Assembly (NCBI GenBank): GCA_940671915.1 | Contig: CALNVZ010000649.1 | Location: forward strand, 6,374,785 to 6,438,784 | Length of the DNA stretch: 64,000 nucleotides | Reading direction: 5' to 3' | DNA from: Paracentrotus lividus | Lineage: Eukaryota; Echinodermata; Echinoidea; Camarodonta; Echinidae | Shown here: piece by piece, positions 28,121 through 33,377 of the stretch | Layout: each line of letters begins with the position of its first letter | Position numbering within the stretch: position 1 is the first letter of the stretch | The notes under the pieces: model-generated | Told to the model about the DNA's origin: nothing | Seen by the model: the letters and a program-made list of their open reading frames with translations, nothing else | Databases searched by the model: none | Translations under genes and position numbers: made by a program

Positions 28121-28270
28121 TTGTCCAGGGGTAGTTGTCAGAGAACAATATTTACCTGAAGCTTCTAAGACATGAATTTTGAGTCCACTCCGTTCTTTAA
28201 GCAAGAGATGAGCTGCGATGAGCCCTCCGAGTCCTCCCCCGACAACGATGACATCATAAGTCTCGACCAT
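4613..28270 (-). CDS. Flavin-containing amine oxidase (MAO/AofH-like), 11 coding exons
   Basis: The family oxidises primary or polyamine substrates to aldehydes with FAD as cofactor, releasing hydrogen peroxide. Eleven exons on the minus strand join with compatible phases, sum to 1389 bp and encode 462 residues, close to short flavin amine oxidases and shorter than vertebrate MAO (about 520). Residues 7-17 (VIVVGGGLGGL) form the Rossmann dinucleotide-binding motif. FAGEETGEVWLG near the C-terminus is the FAD-contacting segment, and the YKKSFWRE exon matches the MAO core. Two usual FAD contacts are not seen: the GGR motif after the EAS-DR segment, and the GGxW motif, which reads GVSRVG. The GCP/GCY segment (site of covalent FAD attachment in MAO) is also absent. 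No transmembrane tail follows. The start ATG at 28270 has good context (AAGATGG) and lies 14 nt inside an exon with a clear acceptor, implying an upstream 5' UTR exon. The substrate cannot be told. Confidence 0.85.
5790..5965. repeat. Near-perfect hairpin (small foldback element)
   Basis: A left arm with AAATATGCCATGCAC, ATGGATTCC and GGCACTATTTTTT is matched inverted by AAAAAATAGTGCC, GGAATCCAT and GCATGATATATTT. The loop is GGAGCTGTCCCC. It lies in the last intron of the amine oxidase gene. It is much longer than a microRNA precursor and is best read as a small MITE. Confidence 0.65.
6053..6150 (-). CDS. Amine oxidase coding exon 10 (divergent)
   Basis: The acceptor is TTTTAG and the donor is GATG/GTAAGG; the phase runs 0 to 2. 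The peptide opens with CWGQ and ends DSLRKPHG. The WG and LRxPxG anchors sit at the normal spacing for the family. Between them the usual GCP/GCY and PPG residues are absent. The phase fit with the next exon (LRKPHG-C-LYFAGEE) supports the call. Without transcript data the exon remains the least certain of the eleven. Confidence 0.7.
6608..6694 (-). CDS. Amine oxidase coding exon 9
   Basis: The acceptor is GCTTTAG and the donor is GAG/GTGAGT; the phase is 0 to 0. The peptide contains FVAKLLGDEARDILEYRDE, the short helix before the tryptophan-containing segment in amine oxidases. Confidence 0.87.
7429..8056. mobile_element. hAT-type foldback MITE with 7-8 bp target duplication
   Basis: The termini are TAGGGTTGGGC and GCCCAACCCT(A). 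ATCAACAT occurs immediately outside the left end (7421-7428) and again at the right end (8057-8064). The arms are complementary over long stretches (for example CTATAGTCAAATTT against AAATTTGACTATAG with changes, and AAGTGCAAAAAACCAAAATA inverted). TAGGG termini and an 8-bp duplication fit the hAT superfamily. The last A may belong to either the terminus or the duplication. It is non-coding and intronic. Confidence 0.82.
8241..8360 (-). pseudogene. Partial, frameshifted duplicate of amine oxidase exon 8
   Basis: This copies about 125 bp of the 3' part of the real exon (8432-8558), including the donor GTAAGT. The shared peptide-coding stretch is nearly identical. A 5-bp deletion relative to the original, just after the GAGAA, shifts the frame and gives an early stop. 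It could be spliced only as a truncating exon. It lies about 80 bp beyond the donor of the intact exon, as a short local tandem duplication. Confidence 0.8.
8440..8613 (-). CDS. Amine oxidase coding exon 8
   Basis: The acceptor is CTTGCAG and the donor is ACC/GTAAGT; the phase is 0 to 0. The peptide begins SFWREKKMAGELLSMAG, where FWRE follows YKK of the previous exon. It continues through ALFDHTSASGNPALMGLFG. The last two thirds of this exon is duplicated and frameshifted just downstream (8241-8360). Confidence 0.9.
8821..9222 (-). other. Intronic stretch with a chance open frame
   Basis: An open minus-strand frame of 133 codons lies between amine oxidase exons 7 and 8. It has no recognisable domain or repeat structure and no splice sites that would place it in the gene. 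I see no reason to call it a gene. Confidence 0.4.
9680..9768 (-). CDS. Amine oxidase coding exon 7
   Basis: The acceptor is CCCTCAG and the donor is AAG/GTGAAT; the phase runs 1 to 0. The peptide contains ELEPPLDVPRQL and ends HFIITYKK, equivalent to the P-P-L and V-x-Y-x-K segment of MAO-type enzymes. Confidence 0.85.
10291..10474 (-). CDS. Amine oxidase coding exon 6
   Basis: The acceptor is TCCCCCAG after a T-run and the donor is ATCT/GTAAGT; the phase runs 0 to 1. The peptide starts GGCQQLGERLQEKIG, matching the GG-x-Q-x-L motif that opens the FAD-domain strand. It ends FVIITIPSKDI, the conserved V-I-x-x-x-P segment. Confidence 0.9.
10597..10740. repeat. Short foldback repeat
   Basis: GTTTCATGAAAGGACTTGTC near the left end is echoed by TGGTTTCATGAAATGCTCCC near the right, with ATCTGACAAATTTGCC in the middle. 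The structure suggests a short MITE or SINE-like dispersed repeat in an amine oxidase intron. The borders are approximate. Confidence 0.5.
12257..12656. mobile_element. Foldback MITE, 3-bp TAT target duplication (GGCCCGTATTCAC family)
   Basis: The left terminus is GGCCCGTATTCACAAA. The right terminus is its divergent complement, TTTGTAAATACAGGCC. The inner arms share AGCTTAAATCTGAGG and GTAGCAAAATGTGACAC. TAT flanks both sides (12254-12256 and 12657-12659). A GC-richer insert with a (TTC)n run interrupts the centre. A 3-bp duplication fits PIF/Harbinger elements. A relative is at 27486-27898. Confidence 0.75.
12668..12825 (-). CDS. Amine oxidase coding exon 5
   Basis: The acceptor is TTGCAG and the donor is AAG/GTACAC; the phase runs 1 to 0. 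The peptide contains GAKDMASTMIGTFTGRSP and ends GRMDLKFK. A foldback transposon ends only about ten nucleotides downstream of the donor. Confidence 0.88.
12888..13124 (+). pseudogene. 5'-truncated non-LTR retrotransposon, C-terminal end
   Basis: The plus-strand frame reads W-P-F-W-L-C-LNRLRAGVGRC, then CECVEEETMSHLLQCP, and stops after GRV. LNRLRxGxGRC with a C-x-C...H...C knuckle is the typical extreme C-terminus of many non-LTR reverse transcriptases, as in jockey- or RTE-like elements. Only the last 70 or so residues remain. It ends before a (TA)n tract that may have grown from its 3' tail. It lies in an amine oxidase intron in the opposite orientation. Confidence 0.75.
13147..13187. repeat. 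(CA)/(TA)n microsatellite
   Basis: A short CACACA lead passes into about twenty TA dinucleotides. It follows the non-LTR fragment. Confidence 0.9.
13770..13858 (+). pseudogene. Non-LTR (CR1/L2-like) ORF fragment, upstream part split by BEL
   Basis: The frame reads HYLSELLPKYKPARTLRSS followed by a short basic stretch, the standard segment near the C-terminus of CR1/L2-type ORF2. It is cut at 13858 by the BEL element and resumes in the same frame at 20381 after removal of one copy of the CTTGG duplication. Confidence 0.78.
13859..14505 (+). repeat. BEL/Pao 5' LTR
   Basis: It begins TGTTTCG and ends TAACCA. It matches the 3' LTR along its full length and is 19 bp shorter, mainly through scattered single-base gaps. 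An internal segment (14016-14087) is the inverted repeat of the LTR right end plus the next 14 bases outside it (14448-14519). Confidence 0.93.
14506..14535 (+). other. Putative primer-binding region of the BEL element
   Basis: The first 14 bases after the 5' LTR (TACATTCAATATCT) are exactly complementary to LTR positions 14016-14029. A TGG that could pair with a tRNA CCA end appears only at 14520. No convincing match to a tRNA acceptor stem is visible. The site is placed by position, not by a tRNA match. Confidence 0.45.
14536..15620 (+). pseudogene. BEL/Pao gag region (degenerate)
   Basis: No long frame survives. Short pieces in different frames look like a Pao-type gag: FKSDFMHLIDSRYTKRD near 15010-15070 and a following segment with DVCREADISNSNMM near 15280-15340. 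The frames change repeatedly. Confidence 0.55.
15650..15967 (+). pseudogene. BEL/Pao gag zinc-knuckle and protease start
   Basis: A 105-codon open piece carries GHRMATCKRRRQC followed by C-K-F-F-HHPLLH, the cysteine/histidine knuckle usual in BEL/Pao polyproteins just before the protease. The later part (VVDCENGLLSILTVEFLG) fits the protease lead-in. Confidence 0.7.
16200..16600 (+). pseudogene. BEL/Pao protease-RT linker
   Basis: A 128-codon open piece starts with DILVGINHPRMQGGEVREA read across its start, then SPVGWVVYG. This G-x-x-x-P...SPxGWVxFG segment links protease and reverse transcriptase in Pao elements. The frame ends shortly before the RT domain. Confidence 0.75.
16630..17480 (+). 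pseudogene. BEL/Pao reverse transcriptase domain
   Basis: The pieces lie in several frames. LPFKGH near 16790, AISADISKMY near 16884-16913 and the catalytic YMDD at 17125-17136 (within RNIYMDDICDSV) can all be seen. The region ends near IYDPIGFAAPMII at about 17430-17465, the standard boundary before the RNase H part. Confidence 0.82.
17590..18015 (+). pseudogene. BEL/Pao RNase H domain
   Basis: FADASEGAM begins at 17634, followed by SKAYTIPRLELLAVL (to 17790) and VVFFTDSMIVLQWI from about 17847. These are the RNase H acidic motifs in Pao order. The frame ends at NVADQVSRE, which matches the usual N-x-A-D-x-x-S-R motif. Confidence 0.82.
18400..19150 (+). pseudogene. BEL/Pao integrase domain
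   Basis: Visible parts are the GGRV entry, HPALLPVNHRVSLMI with the following H...H, a zinc-binding C-x-x-C segment (KCVTCRAAEC), the first acidic motif (CDYFG), then GIIFTCLNTRAVHLEM. The second catalytic aspartate motif reads SAHGTQF, where S-D-N-G-T is normal. A paired one-base gain and loss explains this change. From about 19045 the PHxNG motif and the end of the domain resume in a neighbouring frame. Confidence 0.82.
19155..19450 (+). pseudogene. BEL/Pao integrase C-terminal (DUF5641-type) domain
   Basis: A 95-codon open piece carries NERPIGRVSNDPDDG, then LCPNDLLLGRSSRNVP and FWKRWTQDVLPLLV. These are the conserved C-terminal motifs of Pao polyproteins. The frame breaks near 19448. Confidence 0.85.
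19702..19714 (+). other. Polypurine tract of the BEL element
   Basis: GGGAGGCGGAGGA directly abuts the 3' LTR. It is almost pure purine, as expected for plus-strand priming. Confidence 0.8.
19715..20380 (+). repeat. BEL/Pao 3' LTR
   Basis: It is the same sequence as the 5' LTR, 666 bp, and ends exactly at the second CTTGG. Its inverted-repeat arms run from about 19881 to the LTR end. Here the pairing stops at the LTR border because the following bases are host DNA. Confidence 0.93.
20381..20660 (+). pseudogene. Non-LTR (CR1/L2-like) ORF end and 3' tail, downstream part
   Basis: After the BEL element the frame continues with QRFEYTAQELWNNIPQIV and FKSSLKTYLVN. This is the F-S-x-x-A-x-x-LWN-x-LP and F-K-x-x-LKT-x-L end of CR1/L2-type ORF2. 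One in-frame stop interrupts it. A 3' UTR with GCACTATATAAGAACTGC and an ATT-rich tail follows, as in many LINEs. Confidence 0.8.
20933..21150. repeat. Dispersed repeat copy A (related to 30228-30470)
   Basis: Segments such as CTCTACAAGTGAAGTATAAG, AGTAAAATGTGGACAAAGAT, TTGCAATCAACT and CCCCAGAACAGACAG recur in the same order and orientation at 30228-30470 with point changes. This copy abuts the donor side of amine oxidase exon 4. It is either an interspersed element or a relic of a local duplication. Confidence 0.6.
21157..21271 (-). CDS. Amine oxidase coding exon 4
   Basis: The acceptor is TTGCAG and the donor is CAAG/GTGAGT; the phase runs 0 to 1. The peptide runs from MDKLAEKVNMKDI to IDKYLWTQ, a helical segment of the substrate domain. 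The following intron of about 8.3 kb contains the BEL element. Confidence 0.88.
21475..21555. repeat. Short GGTCTAATT-type repeat array
   Basis: Units such as GGTCAGACCAATTAAACC, GTAATTAGACGAACTGG and GGAATTAGACTAAGTG match the larger arrays at 24485-24910 and 27285-27965. Confidence 0.6.
21623..21797 (-). CDS. Amine oxidase coding exon 3
   Basis: The acceptor is GCGATAG and the donor is AAAG/GTAGGA; the phase runs 2 to 0. The peptide begins SAQPLMQALIKEFGVETY and carries HWQLPDGKVKSYSG and LADLLRYFRK. It corresponds to the substrate-domain entry segment of flavin amine oxidases. Confidence 0.9.
21875..22035. repeat. Dispersed repeat copy (related to 46605-46765)
   Basis: AAATTTTATTGTCC, TGGGCCTGGGAGCCACTGAG and CAGCGCCAGA recur at 46605-46765 in the same order and orientation, with a GGGTAGCAA end. 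The family type cannot be told; it may be a SINE or a LINE tail. Confidence 0.6.
22846..22933 (-). CDS. Amine oxidase coding exon 2 (altered FAD-contact motifs)
   Basis: The acceptor is TTGTAG and the donor is GGAAG/GTACGA; the phase runs 1 to 2. The peptide contains DRICSSLKTVELE and DHFDIGVSRVG. Relatives have D-R-x-G-G-R at the first site and G-G-Q-W-V-G or similar at the second. Here CSS and GVSRVG replace them. The exon length and frame are intact, so these are substitutions and not frameshifts. Confidence 0.85.
23190..23421. mobile_element. Short MITE with TACTGTA/TACAGTA ends
   Basis: The left end contains ACTGTAATCGTGGAAATATTCGCGG. The right end has the inverted partner (CGAAAAATTTATCACGC ... 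GCGAGTACAGTA). The GC-containing CGCGAAT motifs recur inside. This is a typical small non-autonomous DNA element. Confidence 0.6.
23645..23890. mobile_element. Putative foldback MITE (GGTATCTCACT ends)
   Basis: GGTGGTATCTCACTCC at the left is matched inverted by GAAGTGAGATACAACC at the right. Inside, GAGACGGTTTTG and CGTCTCAAA-like motifs repeat in both orientations. It lies in the first large amine oxidase intron. Confidence 0.6.
24485..24910. mobile_element. Foldback element built of GGTCTAATT tandem units
   Basis: The left half is a run of degenerate ~20-bp units with the consensus ACTTGGTCTAATT. The right half carries the inverted form, TTAGACCAAGTGG. The centre is near GGTTACCGGAAGTAACC (about 24736). 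The arrangement resembles foldback elements whose inverted repeats are themselves tandem arrays. The left end (24485-24530) is found inverted at 27920-27965. Confidence 0.65.
25065..25155. repeat. AGCTAAACT low-complexity repeat
   Basis: Short irregular repeats of AAACTAAACTTAGC type fill about 90 bp. Confidence 0.6.
25658..25794. mobile_element. Short CAGTGGCGGATCCAGG-family MITE
   Basis: The right end CCTGGATCCGCCACTG is the exact complement of the consensus left end. The left end here has decayed to CAGGGGCAGATCAAGG. Other members start at 38390, 41834 and 42346. Confidence 0.65.
26095..26525. repeat. Tandem repeat, about five units of ~90-110 bp
   Basis: The core TTGTTTAGGAATCTAGACTC with its variations recurs near 26137, 26250, 26338, 26429 and 26510. 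Each time it is followed by CAGCAAATGAAATTGATACTATG or a decayed form. The units are diverged, so the array is old. Confidence 0.75.
27285..27965. mobile_element. Second GGTCTAATT foldback array, split by a MITE
   Basis: The left part (27285-27480) carries GGTCTAACACCACTTAGTC and then inverted units such as TTAGACCAAGT. The right part (27910-27965) continues with GGACCAACTGC and AAGACCAAGTGG. The 413-bp element at 27486 separates them, so the MITE is the younger insertion. Confidence 0.6.
27486..27898. mobile_element. Foldback MITE, 3-bp AAT target duplication
   Basis: The termini are GGCCCGAATTCACAAAGGTGG and its exact complement. Inner arms hold CCACGGATCCG, AAGCGTAATT and the inverted block around GACAAAATCGCGCATTCATA. 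AAT flanks both ends (27483-27485 and 27899-27901). It shares its terminal motif with the element at 12257-12656. Confidence 0.82.
28090..28117. repeat. G28 homopolymer
   Basis: Twenty-eight consecutive G residues lie just downstream of the first amine oxidase donor. The true length is uncertain because such runs are hard to sequence. Confidence 0.85.
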
Positions 28271-28284
28271 CTTCTTCAAGGAAT
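28156..28284 (-). CDS. Amine oxidase, first coding exon (FAD Rossmann motif)
   Basis: The acceptor TTATACAG precedes 28284 and the donor CAG/GTAAAT follows 28156. Translation begins at 28270 and gives MVETYDVIVVGGGLGGL, then the acidic strand end VLEAS. The exon ends in phase 1 within the next codon. An upstream in-frame ATG exists only if the intron is read through, so 28270 is preferred. Confidence 0.85.
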
Positions 28285-28546
28285 CTGTATAATTTAAGTA
28301 CAAGGGAATGGGATTATGCAGGGGCCTTCAGCTTTTCTTCTTTAAATTGGCAACATTGGTTGTATTTTTGCTCCAAAGAAAGTTAATGACTAATGTGTCT
28401 AAAATTCCTTCTCAAGTAATTCTAATCCTGTGCACCAATTCATTCTAATCCTTCTTAAAATTCTTTCTCGACAATAAGACGCCTATGTCTTAAAGCAAAG
28501 ACTCTAAAATCTCCTGCTTTTGGACTTGGAGAGAGAACTCATCTCA

Positions 28547-29002
28547 GTATTGAAGTATTGAAGTACTGAAGTATTAAAGTATTAAAGTATTGAAGTATTG
28601 AAGTACTGAAATATTGAAGTACTGAAGTACTGAAGCATTGAAGCACTGAAGTACTGAAGTACTGAAGTACTGAAGTACTGAAGTACTGAAGTATTGAATT
28701 TGAAGTATTGAATTATTGAAGTATTGAAGTATTGAAGTATTGAAGTATTGAAGTATTGAAGTATTGAAGTATTGAAATATTGAAGTACTGAAGTATTGAA
28801 GTATTGAAGTATTGAAGTATTGAAGTATTGAAGTATTGAAGTATTGAAGTATTGAAGTATTGAAGTATTGAAGTATTGAAGTATTGAAAGTATTGAAGTA
28901 TTGAAGTATTGAAGTATTTAAGTATTGAAGCATTGAAATATTGAAGTATTGAAGCACTGAAATATTGAAGTATTGAAGCACTGAAATATTGAAGTATTGA
29001 AG
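28547..29002. repeat. 8-bp minisatellite, unit TTGAAGTA, about 57 copies
   Basis: The unit TTGAAGTA repeats with TTGAAGTAC, GAAATATT and GAAGCATT variants. The reverse strand reads as an 8-residue repeat (QYFNTSIL) in open frames, an artefact of the 8-bp period. It lies about 260 bp upstream of the amine oxidase first coding exon. Confidence 0.95.
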
Positions 29003-29520
29003 GATCAACTTTAATGCTTTCACAGCTGTATGAATCTATTTTAAAACTGATTATTGAGGATTGTATGAGCTTTAAGATTCTAATAGATGATATGCACTGC
29101 TTGGCCGTATCTTTGTCCAGCCTCACGATGTAGTTATGAAATTGATTACTCTTTAATGTGTTTTTCCTCTAACATGATAAATGTTAATGCCTGGTTACTT
29201 ATATATGGGTATTAATTTATACATAAAACAAAATCTTGCCCGATGTAATGGGAACTGTTTTTTTATCAAAAATTGTACAATGCTCTACAACATAATAATT
29301 CTGTGAATGCTGTCTAGAGCTCCGTAACATAATTTTACACTCGATATGCCATACTTTCATAGTCGTACAAATTTAACATCGATTATCTAATATTGTATAC
29401 CTTAATCATAAAATGCTACCTGGTCCAACATTGTTCAGCATTTTCGGCTTGCACAGTGGCGGGGGCTCACTGGCATTATCATGCAAATGAGCCTCCAATA
29501 CTGTTCATTCGAGCAATACA
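29003..29520. other. Non-coding stretch upstream of the amine oxidase gene
   Basis: I see no gene, RNA gene or bounded repeat here. If the amine oxidase has a 5' UTR exon it must lie here or further upstream, but no promoter motif is convincing. Confidence 0.4.
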
Positions 29521-30140
29521 GAGGTTTTTTTTTTTTTTTTTGGAGCCTCGGTGGCTCGGGCATTGAGCGGGGCTCTGGATGTAGGGAGTGGAGGCCTTTG
29601 CATACAGGTTGTGATGGTGATGGTGACTTCTTCGCGCTTGGTGCTCGGGGCTCTGCTTGCCTCAGGTCCGGCTAACAGGCTGAATTGAGATATTTATCAC
29701 TGCTTGGTGTTTTCGGCCTGTCAGCTGGAGCTGGGGTTGGGGAGGGCTGTGGGCGTCTCGCCTTAGAGGGCCACCATCGCTGCCATAACTACTTGTGTCG
29801 GGCTTCCGCTCTCTGGATCTGGGGCCTCGCTCGTGTCTGCATCGACGGAACTCTTGAAATCCCCACATTCTTGCTTTTACTTCTCTTTTCGTTTCAGTCG
29901 TTGTAGCATGCCAGTTTATTTTTCCTGTTCTTTTTCGCATCTATTCTTATTTCCTTTCTCTCTCTCTCTTTCTTTCCTTCGATTTCTATTTCACTTGATA
30001 TTTCTATTTTGACCAATTGTACCAATTTTATAAACCTATTTGATGTTCCTTTGCTGTATCTTATGTGAAAATCCCATGTCAAATTTCCATTTTTATTGCA
30101 TTATGATTTTGGACGAAATAAATTTGAATGAATAAATTAA
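29521..30140 (+). repeat. GC-richer segment ending in a LINE-like 3' tail
   Basis: A T18 run leads into a GC-rich stretch (29540-29860) unlike its surroundings. The part from about 29940 ends GAAATAAATTTGAATGAATAAA, a tail typical of non-LTR retrotransposons. No reverse transcriptase residues can be read. A host CpG-rich 5' region is an alternative for the GC-rich half. Confidence 0.5.
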
Positions 30141-30227
30141 AACTAAAAGGCCATTTTTTTTTTATTCTCTCACCCTCCCACTTTGACTTTATTAAAATTA
30201 TTGATTAAAATTATTAATGTAATTTTC

Positions 30228-30470
30228 TCTACAAGCGAAGTAGAATAAGAGTTTATTTTTTCATATTTCATTCAGTCACAGTAAAATGTTCACAAAGATG
30301 AAATGAGTGCCCTAGTTGCGATCAACTAAAACTAAAAGCAAAATGGCTTGCTTCCGTCTGTGATATCGATGGGGATGCCGAATGGAATACAATTTGTCAG
30401 CCAGTCAGGAGTCTTCAAATATATCCCCAGATGCAGAACAGATAGTTATTCCTGTCTAGATCTAGGCCTA
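30228..30470. repeat. Dispersed repeat copy B (related to 20933-21150)
   Basis: CTCTACAAGCGAAGTAGAAT, AGTAAAATGTTCACAAAGAT, TTGCGATCAACT and CCCCAGATGCAGAACAG appear in the order seen in copy A. Downstream the two copies diverge. Confidence 0.6.
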
Positions 30471-31254
30471 CAAGATCTTCATTTCATATTGCATCCAAGG
30501 GTCGTCCAAACTCTCCAGAAGTCAACAAACAACAATTTAATTACCACACGCGTCTTTACTCGAATCCCCCTACGTACTGCACCGCACAGCATCCGTTTGC
30601 TCCCGGGGCCGCGATGGGCTAGGCGTTTGCACCGGAGGCCTCGAACTGCACTAACAAAAGGAGTATACATTTTACCGGTCAAAATTCTCTAGTTTAGACA
30701 GGTTTTGAAACAAGGTTAATAGAGAAATCATAATAATTTAAATATCTATGTAATGCAATTAGGTACCAGTAACCCATTATCCTTTTTTTCTCAAAATAAC
30801 ACTTACATTTTATGATTACAAATTGCACGTCAACTCAGGCTGCAGAGATGATCCTCCAACAGTTGTCAGATCACATGCACTGTATATTGTAGCCTTGTTG
30901 TGTACTTTGTTCCCATGCATGTTGTAAAAACTAAATATTTTTATTCACGATTCGTACAGAACTTACATTTAATCGTTTCTTTTCAATAAATTTATTGAAA
31001 AATATAGCAGCATACTGTATTTTCCTTCGTTGTTAGAGATAATTTGTTTGAACTCCAAAATATGCACTGAATGAAATGAGATTAAATAATATAATGTCTT
31101 CGTATTCAGACTAATTTTAGAAAAATGGGCGTGCCATGATAGCAGAAAACAATGATGAGGATTCTGTTCATATGAATTCATTCGTTTTGACGATGAACTA
31201 TTGTCTCAGTTGAAAGAAATAAAGAATCACTTTACCGTACATGTGAGGGCCCCG
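30471..31254. other. Non-coding stretch
   Basis: It includes a CpG-containing stretch (30540-30660) with CCCGGGGCCGCGATGGGC. No gene is supported. A regulatory role is possible but not shown. Confidence 0.35.
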
Positions 31255-31420
31255 TTTTTTATGTTTTATTATTATTTTTTATTGTATTTTTTTATTATTA
31301 TTTTTTTTAATTTATTTATTTTATTTTTTTATTATTTTTTTTATTTGTTATTATTTTTTTTTTTTTATTTATTTTTTTAAAATTTATTTATTTATTTATT
31401 TTTATTTTTTATTTATTTAT

Positions 31421-31451
<31 letters not shown>

Positions 31452-31470
31452 TTTTTTTTTGGGGGGGGGG
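31255..31470. repeat. T-rich ATTT low-complexity tract ending in T/G run
   Basis: About 200 bp of TTTATT-type sequence ends in a T-run joined to a G-run of ten. Confidence 0.9.
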
Positions 31471-31614
31471 TGAAAAAATGCCCCCTTGAAATATGTGGAA
31501 GGGGGGGGGTCAAAACTCATTGCCCCTGAGCTTCAGGTCTGAATGTGTATATGATTTGGATGTCTTTAGTATATAGGCCTAGGCCTATATTCTGTCAAGA
31601 TGTTTCACTCAGAG

Positions 31615-31902
31615 ATCATCATCATCACTATCACAATCATTATCATCATCGTCGTCGTCAACAACTCCATCATAATATTCATCCTCATCATCATCAGTTA
31701 AGAGTATAGTCATGGTTATCACTATCATCATCGCCATCACCATGTTCATCGTCATCCTCCTCATTATCATCATCACTTTACCCTTATCACCATTACCATT
31801 ATCAGCTTGATTATCATCTCCATCAATCATAATCATCATCAACAATAATATTCCATCAATAATCTTTATCATCATCATCATCATCATCAACATCATCATC
31901 AA

Positions 31903-31937
<35 letters not shown>

Positions 31938-31939
31938 CC

Positions 31940-31971
<32 letters not shown>

Positions 31972-32235
31972 CATCATCGTCATCATCAACATCATCATCC
32001 TCATCATCATCATCATCATCATCACCACCACCATCATCCTCATCATCATCACCAACATCATCATCATCATTATGTTCATCGTCATCTTCCTCCTCCTAAT
32101 CATCAGTTTACCATTATTATCATCATCACCATCTTTATCTTGATGATAATCACCATCGATCATTATCATCATTATCATCAATCACCATTGCAATCAAAAT
32201 CATCATTATCTCCATCATCGTCATCAACATCGCCA
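31615..32235. repeat. (ATC)n trinucleotide repeat
   Basis: Long imperfect CATCATCAT sequence. Its reverse strand gives an apparent methionine-rich ORF (31609-32181), which is not a gene. Confidence 0.95.
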
Positions 32236-32493
32236 TCCGGATTTTTCCCTCCAAGTAAAATGACTAAAAAGTTCAATATCAAAACGATTCGTATACACTC
32301 TCTCGGTCTGCTATGATACTTTACATGCATTAATAGGTTTAATTTCAATATGTGCACGTAGGTTTTACATGTAATTGACTACTGTAAATTTAATTGATAA
32401 GTATTATAAAGCCTCTTGCATCCAACATAAATAGGACGCTTTTATAGCCGAACAGTTACGTAAATTCTTTTTACAACTCACTTTACACAATAT

Positions 32494-32535
<42 letters not shown>
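32494..32535. repeat. (CT)n microsatellite
   Basis: About twenty CT dinucleotides with one interruption. Confidence 0.95.
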
Positions 32536-32541
<6 letters not shown>

Positions 32542-33021
32542 ATTACGTACATTAAAAAAGATGACAAGATCTGAATTTCCAAATTTGCATCCTTCCTATT
32601 TAGGGGTTTGGGGCAATAGCATGTAGGTACAATCTTTGAAACGAGGCTGTGCCTCAAAATTAATGATTTGATTAAATTTGAATCGGTTTACAACATGAAA
32701 TAACCCTTTTCCCTTCCCAACCGTCATGAAAACAATAATCTTTCTAGTATACAGCACACGCAGAATATAATGTACACATAATTCATATAAACATATAGTA
32801 TACTGAATACCAGTCATGAATTATACAGAATTGATACTGCATAATATTAGCTTGCATCCCAAACGCATTGCACAAAATTCAAAAAGGTCGTGCGAAGAAG
32901 AAATATAAAACAAAAACAAGATAAAAGAAACAAAATAAAAAATTAATGAGTGTTACTTTTTTTTTTTGTCTTATGAGCGTAACATAAGCGCACTGAAACT
33001 GGACGTTGAACACACTATGCT

Positions 33022-33262
33022 GACTAGACTTGTAGTAAGTTAGACAATATATAGGATCGCACGATAGCACCGCACGAAAAGAAATTTCACATAACTTCTG
33101 TACAACTTCTTGTACAGAAGCAAGTATTTAGTACGTTTAGACTAGACTTTGTAGTAAGTTAGACAATTATATAGGACGCACTATAGCACCGCACAAAGAA
33201 ATTTCATCACAAACTTCTGGCTACACTTCTGTACAGAAGCAAGTATTTAGTACGTTTAGAAC
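33022..33262. repeat. Two-copy tandem duplication of ~120 bp
   Basis: Copy 1 starts TAGACTAGACTTGTAG and copy 2 (from about 33140) starts AGACTAGACTTTGTAG. Both end GCAAGTATTTAGTACG. They differ mainly by one- or two-base insertions and deletions, not by substitutions. It may be a recent duplication or two unmerged assembly reads. Confidence 0.8.
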
Positions 33263-33377
33263 GCACATGATTAAGCCGAAAATCCATTGAAATAATAATT
33301 AGCTACCTCTAACAAAAAACTTGCAAGGCCATATTTCATTTTAAACCACCACGTTTGTACATAATAGTCTGCTATGA

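Noticed and set aside
28574-29126. Two overlapping minus-strand frames of 137-149 codons with an 8-residue repeat
   Set aside because: They are created by the 8-bp minisatellite, which leaves all three frames open.
29662-29940. 92-codon minus-strand Arg-rich frame in the GC-rich segment
   Set aside because: It has no domain and the segment carries a retroelement-like tail.
31609-32181. 190-codon methionine-rich frame
   Set aside because: It is the reverse strand of an (ATC)n repeat and has no other protein signal.
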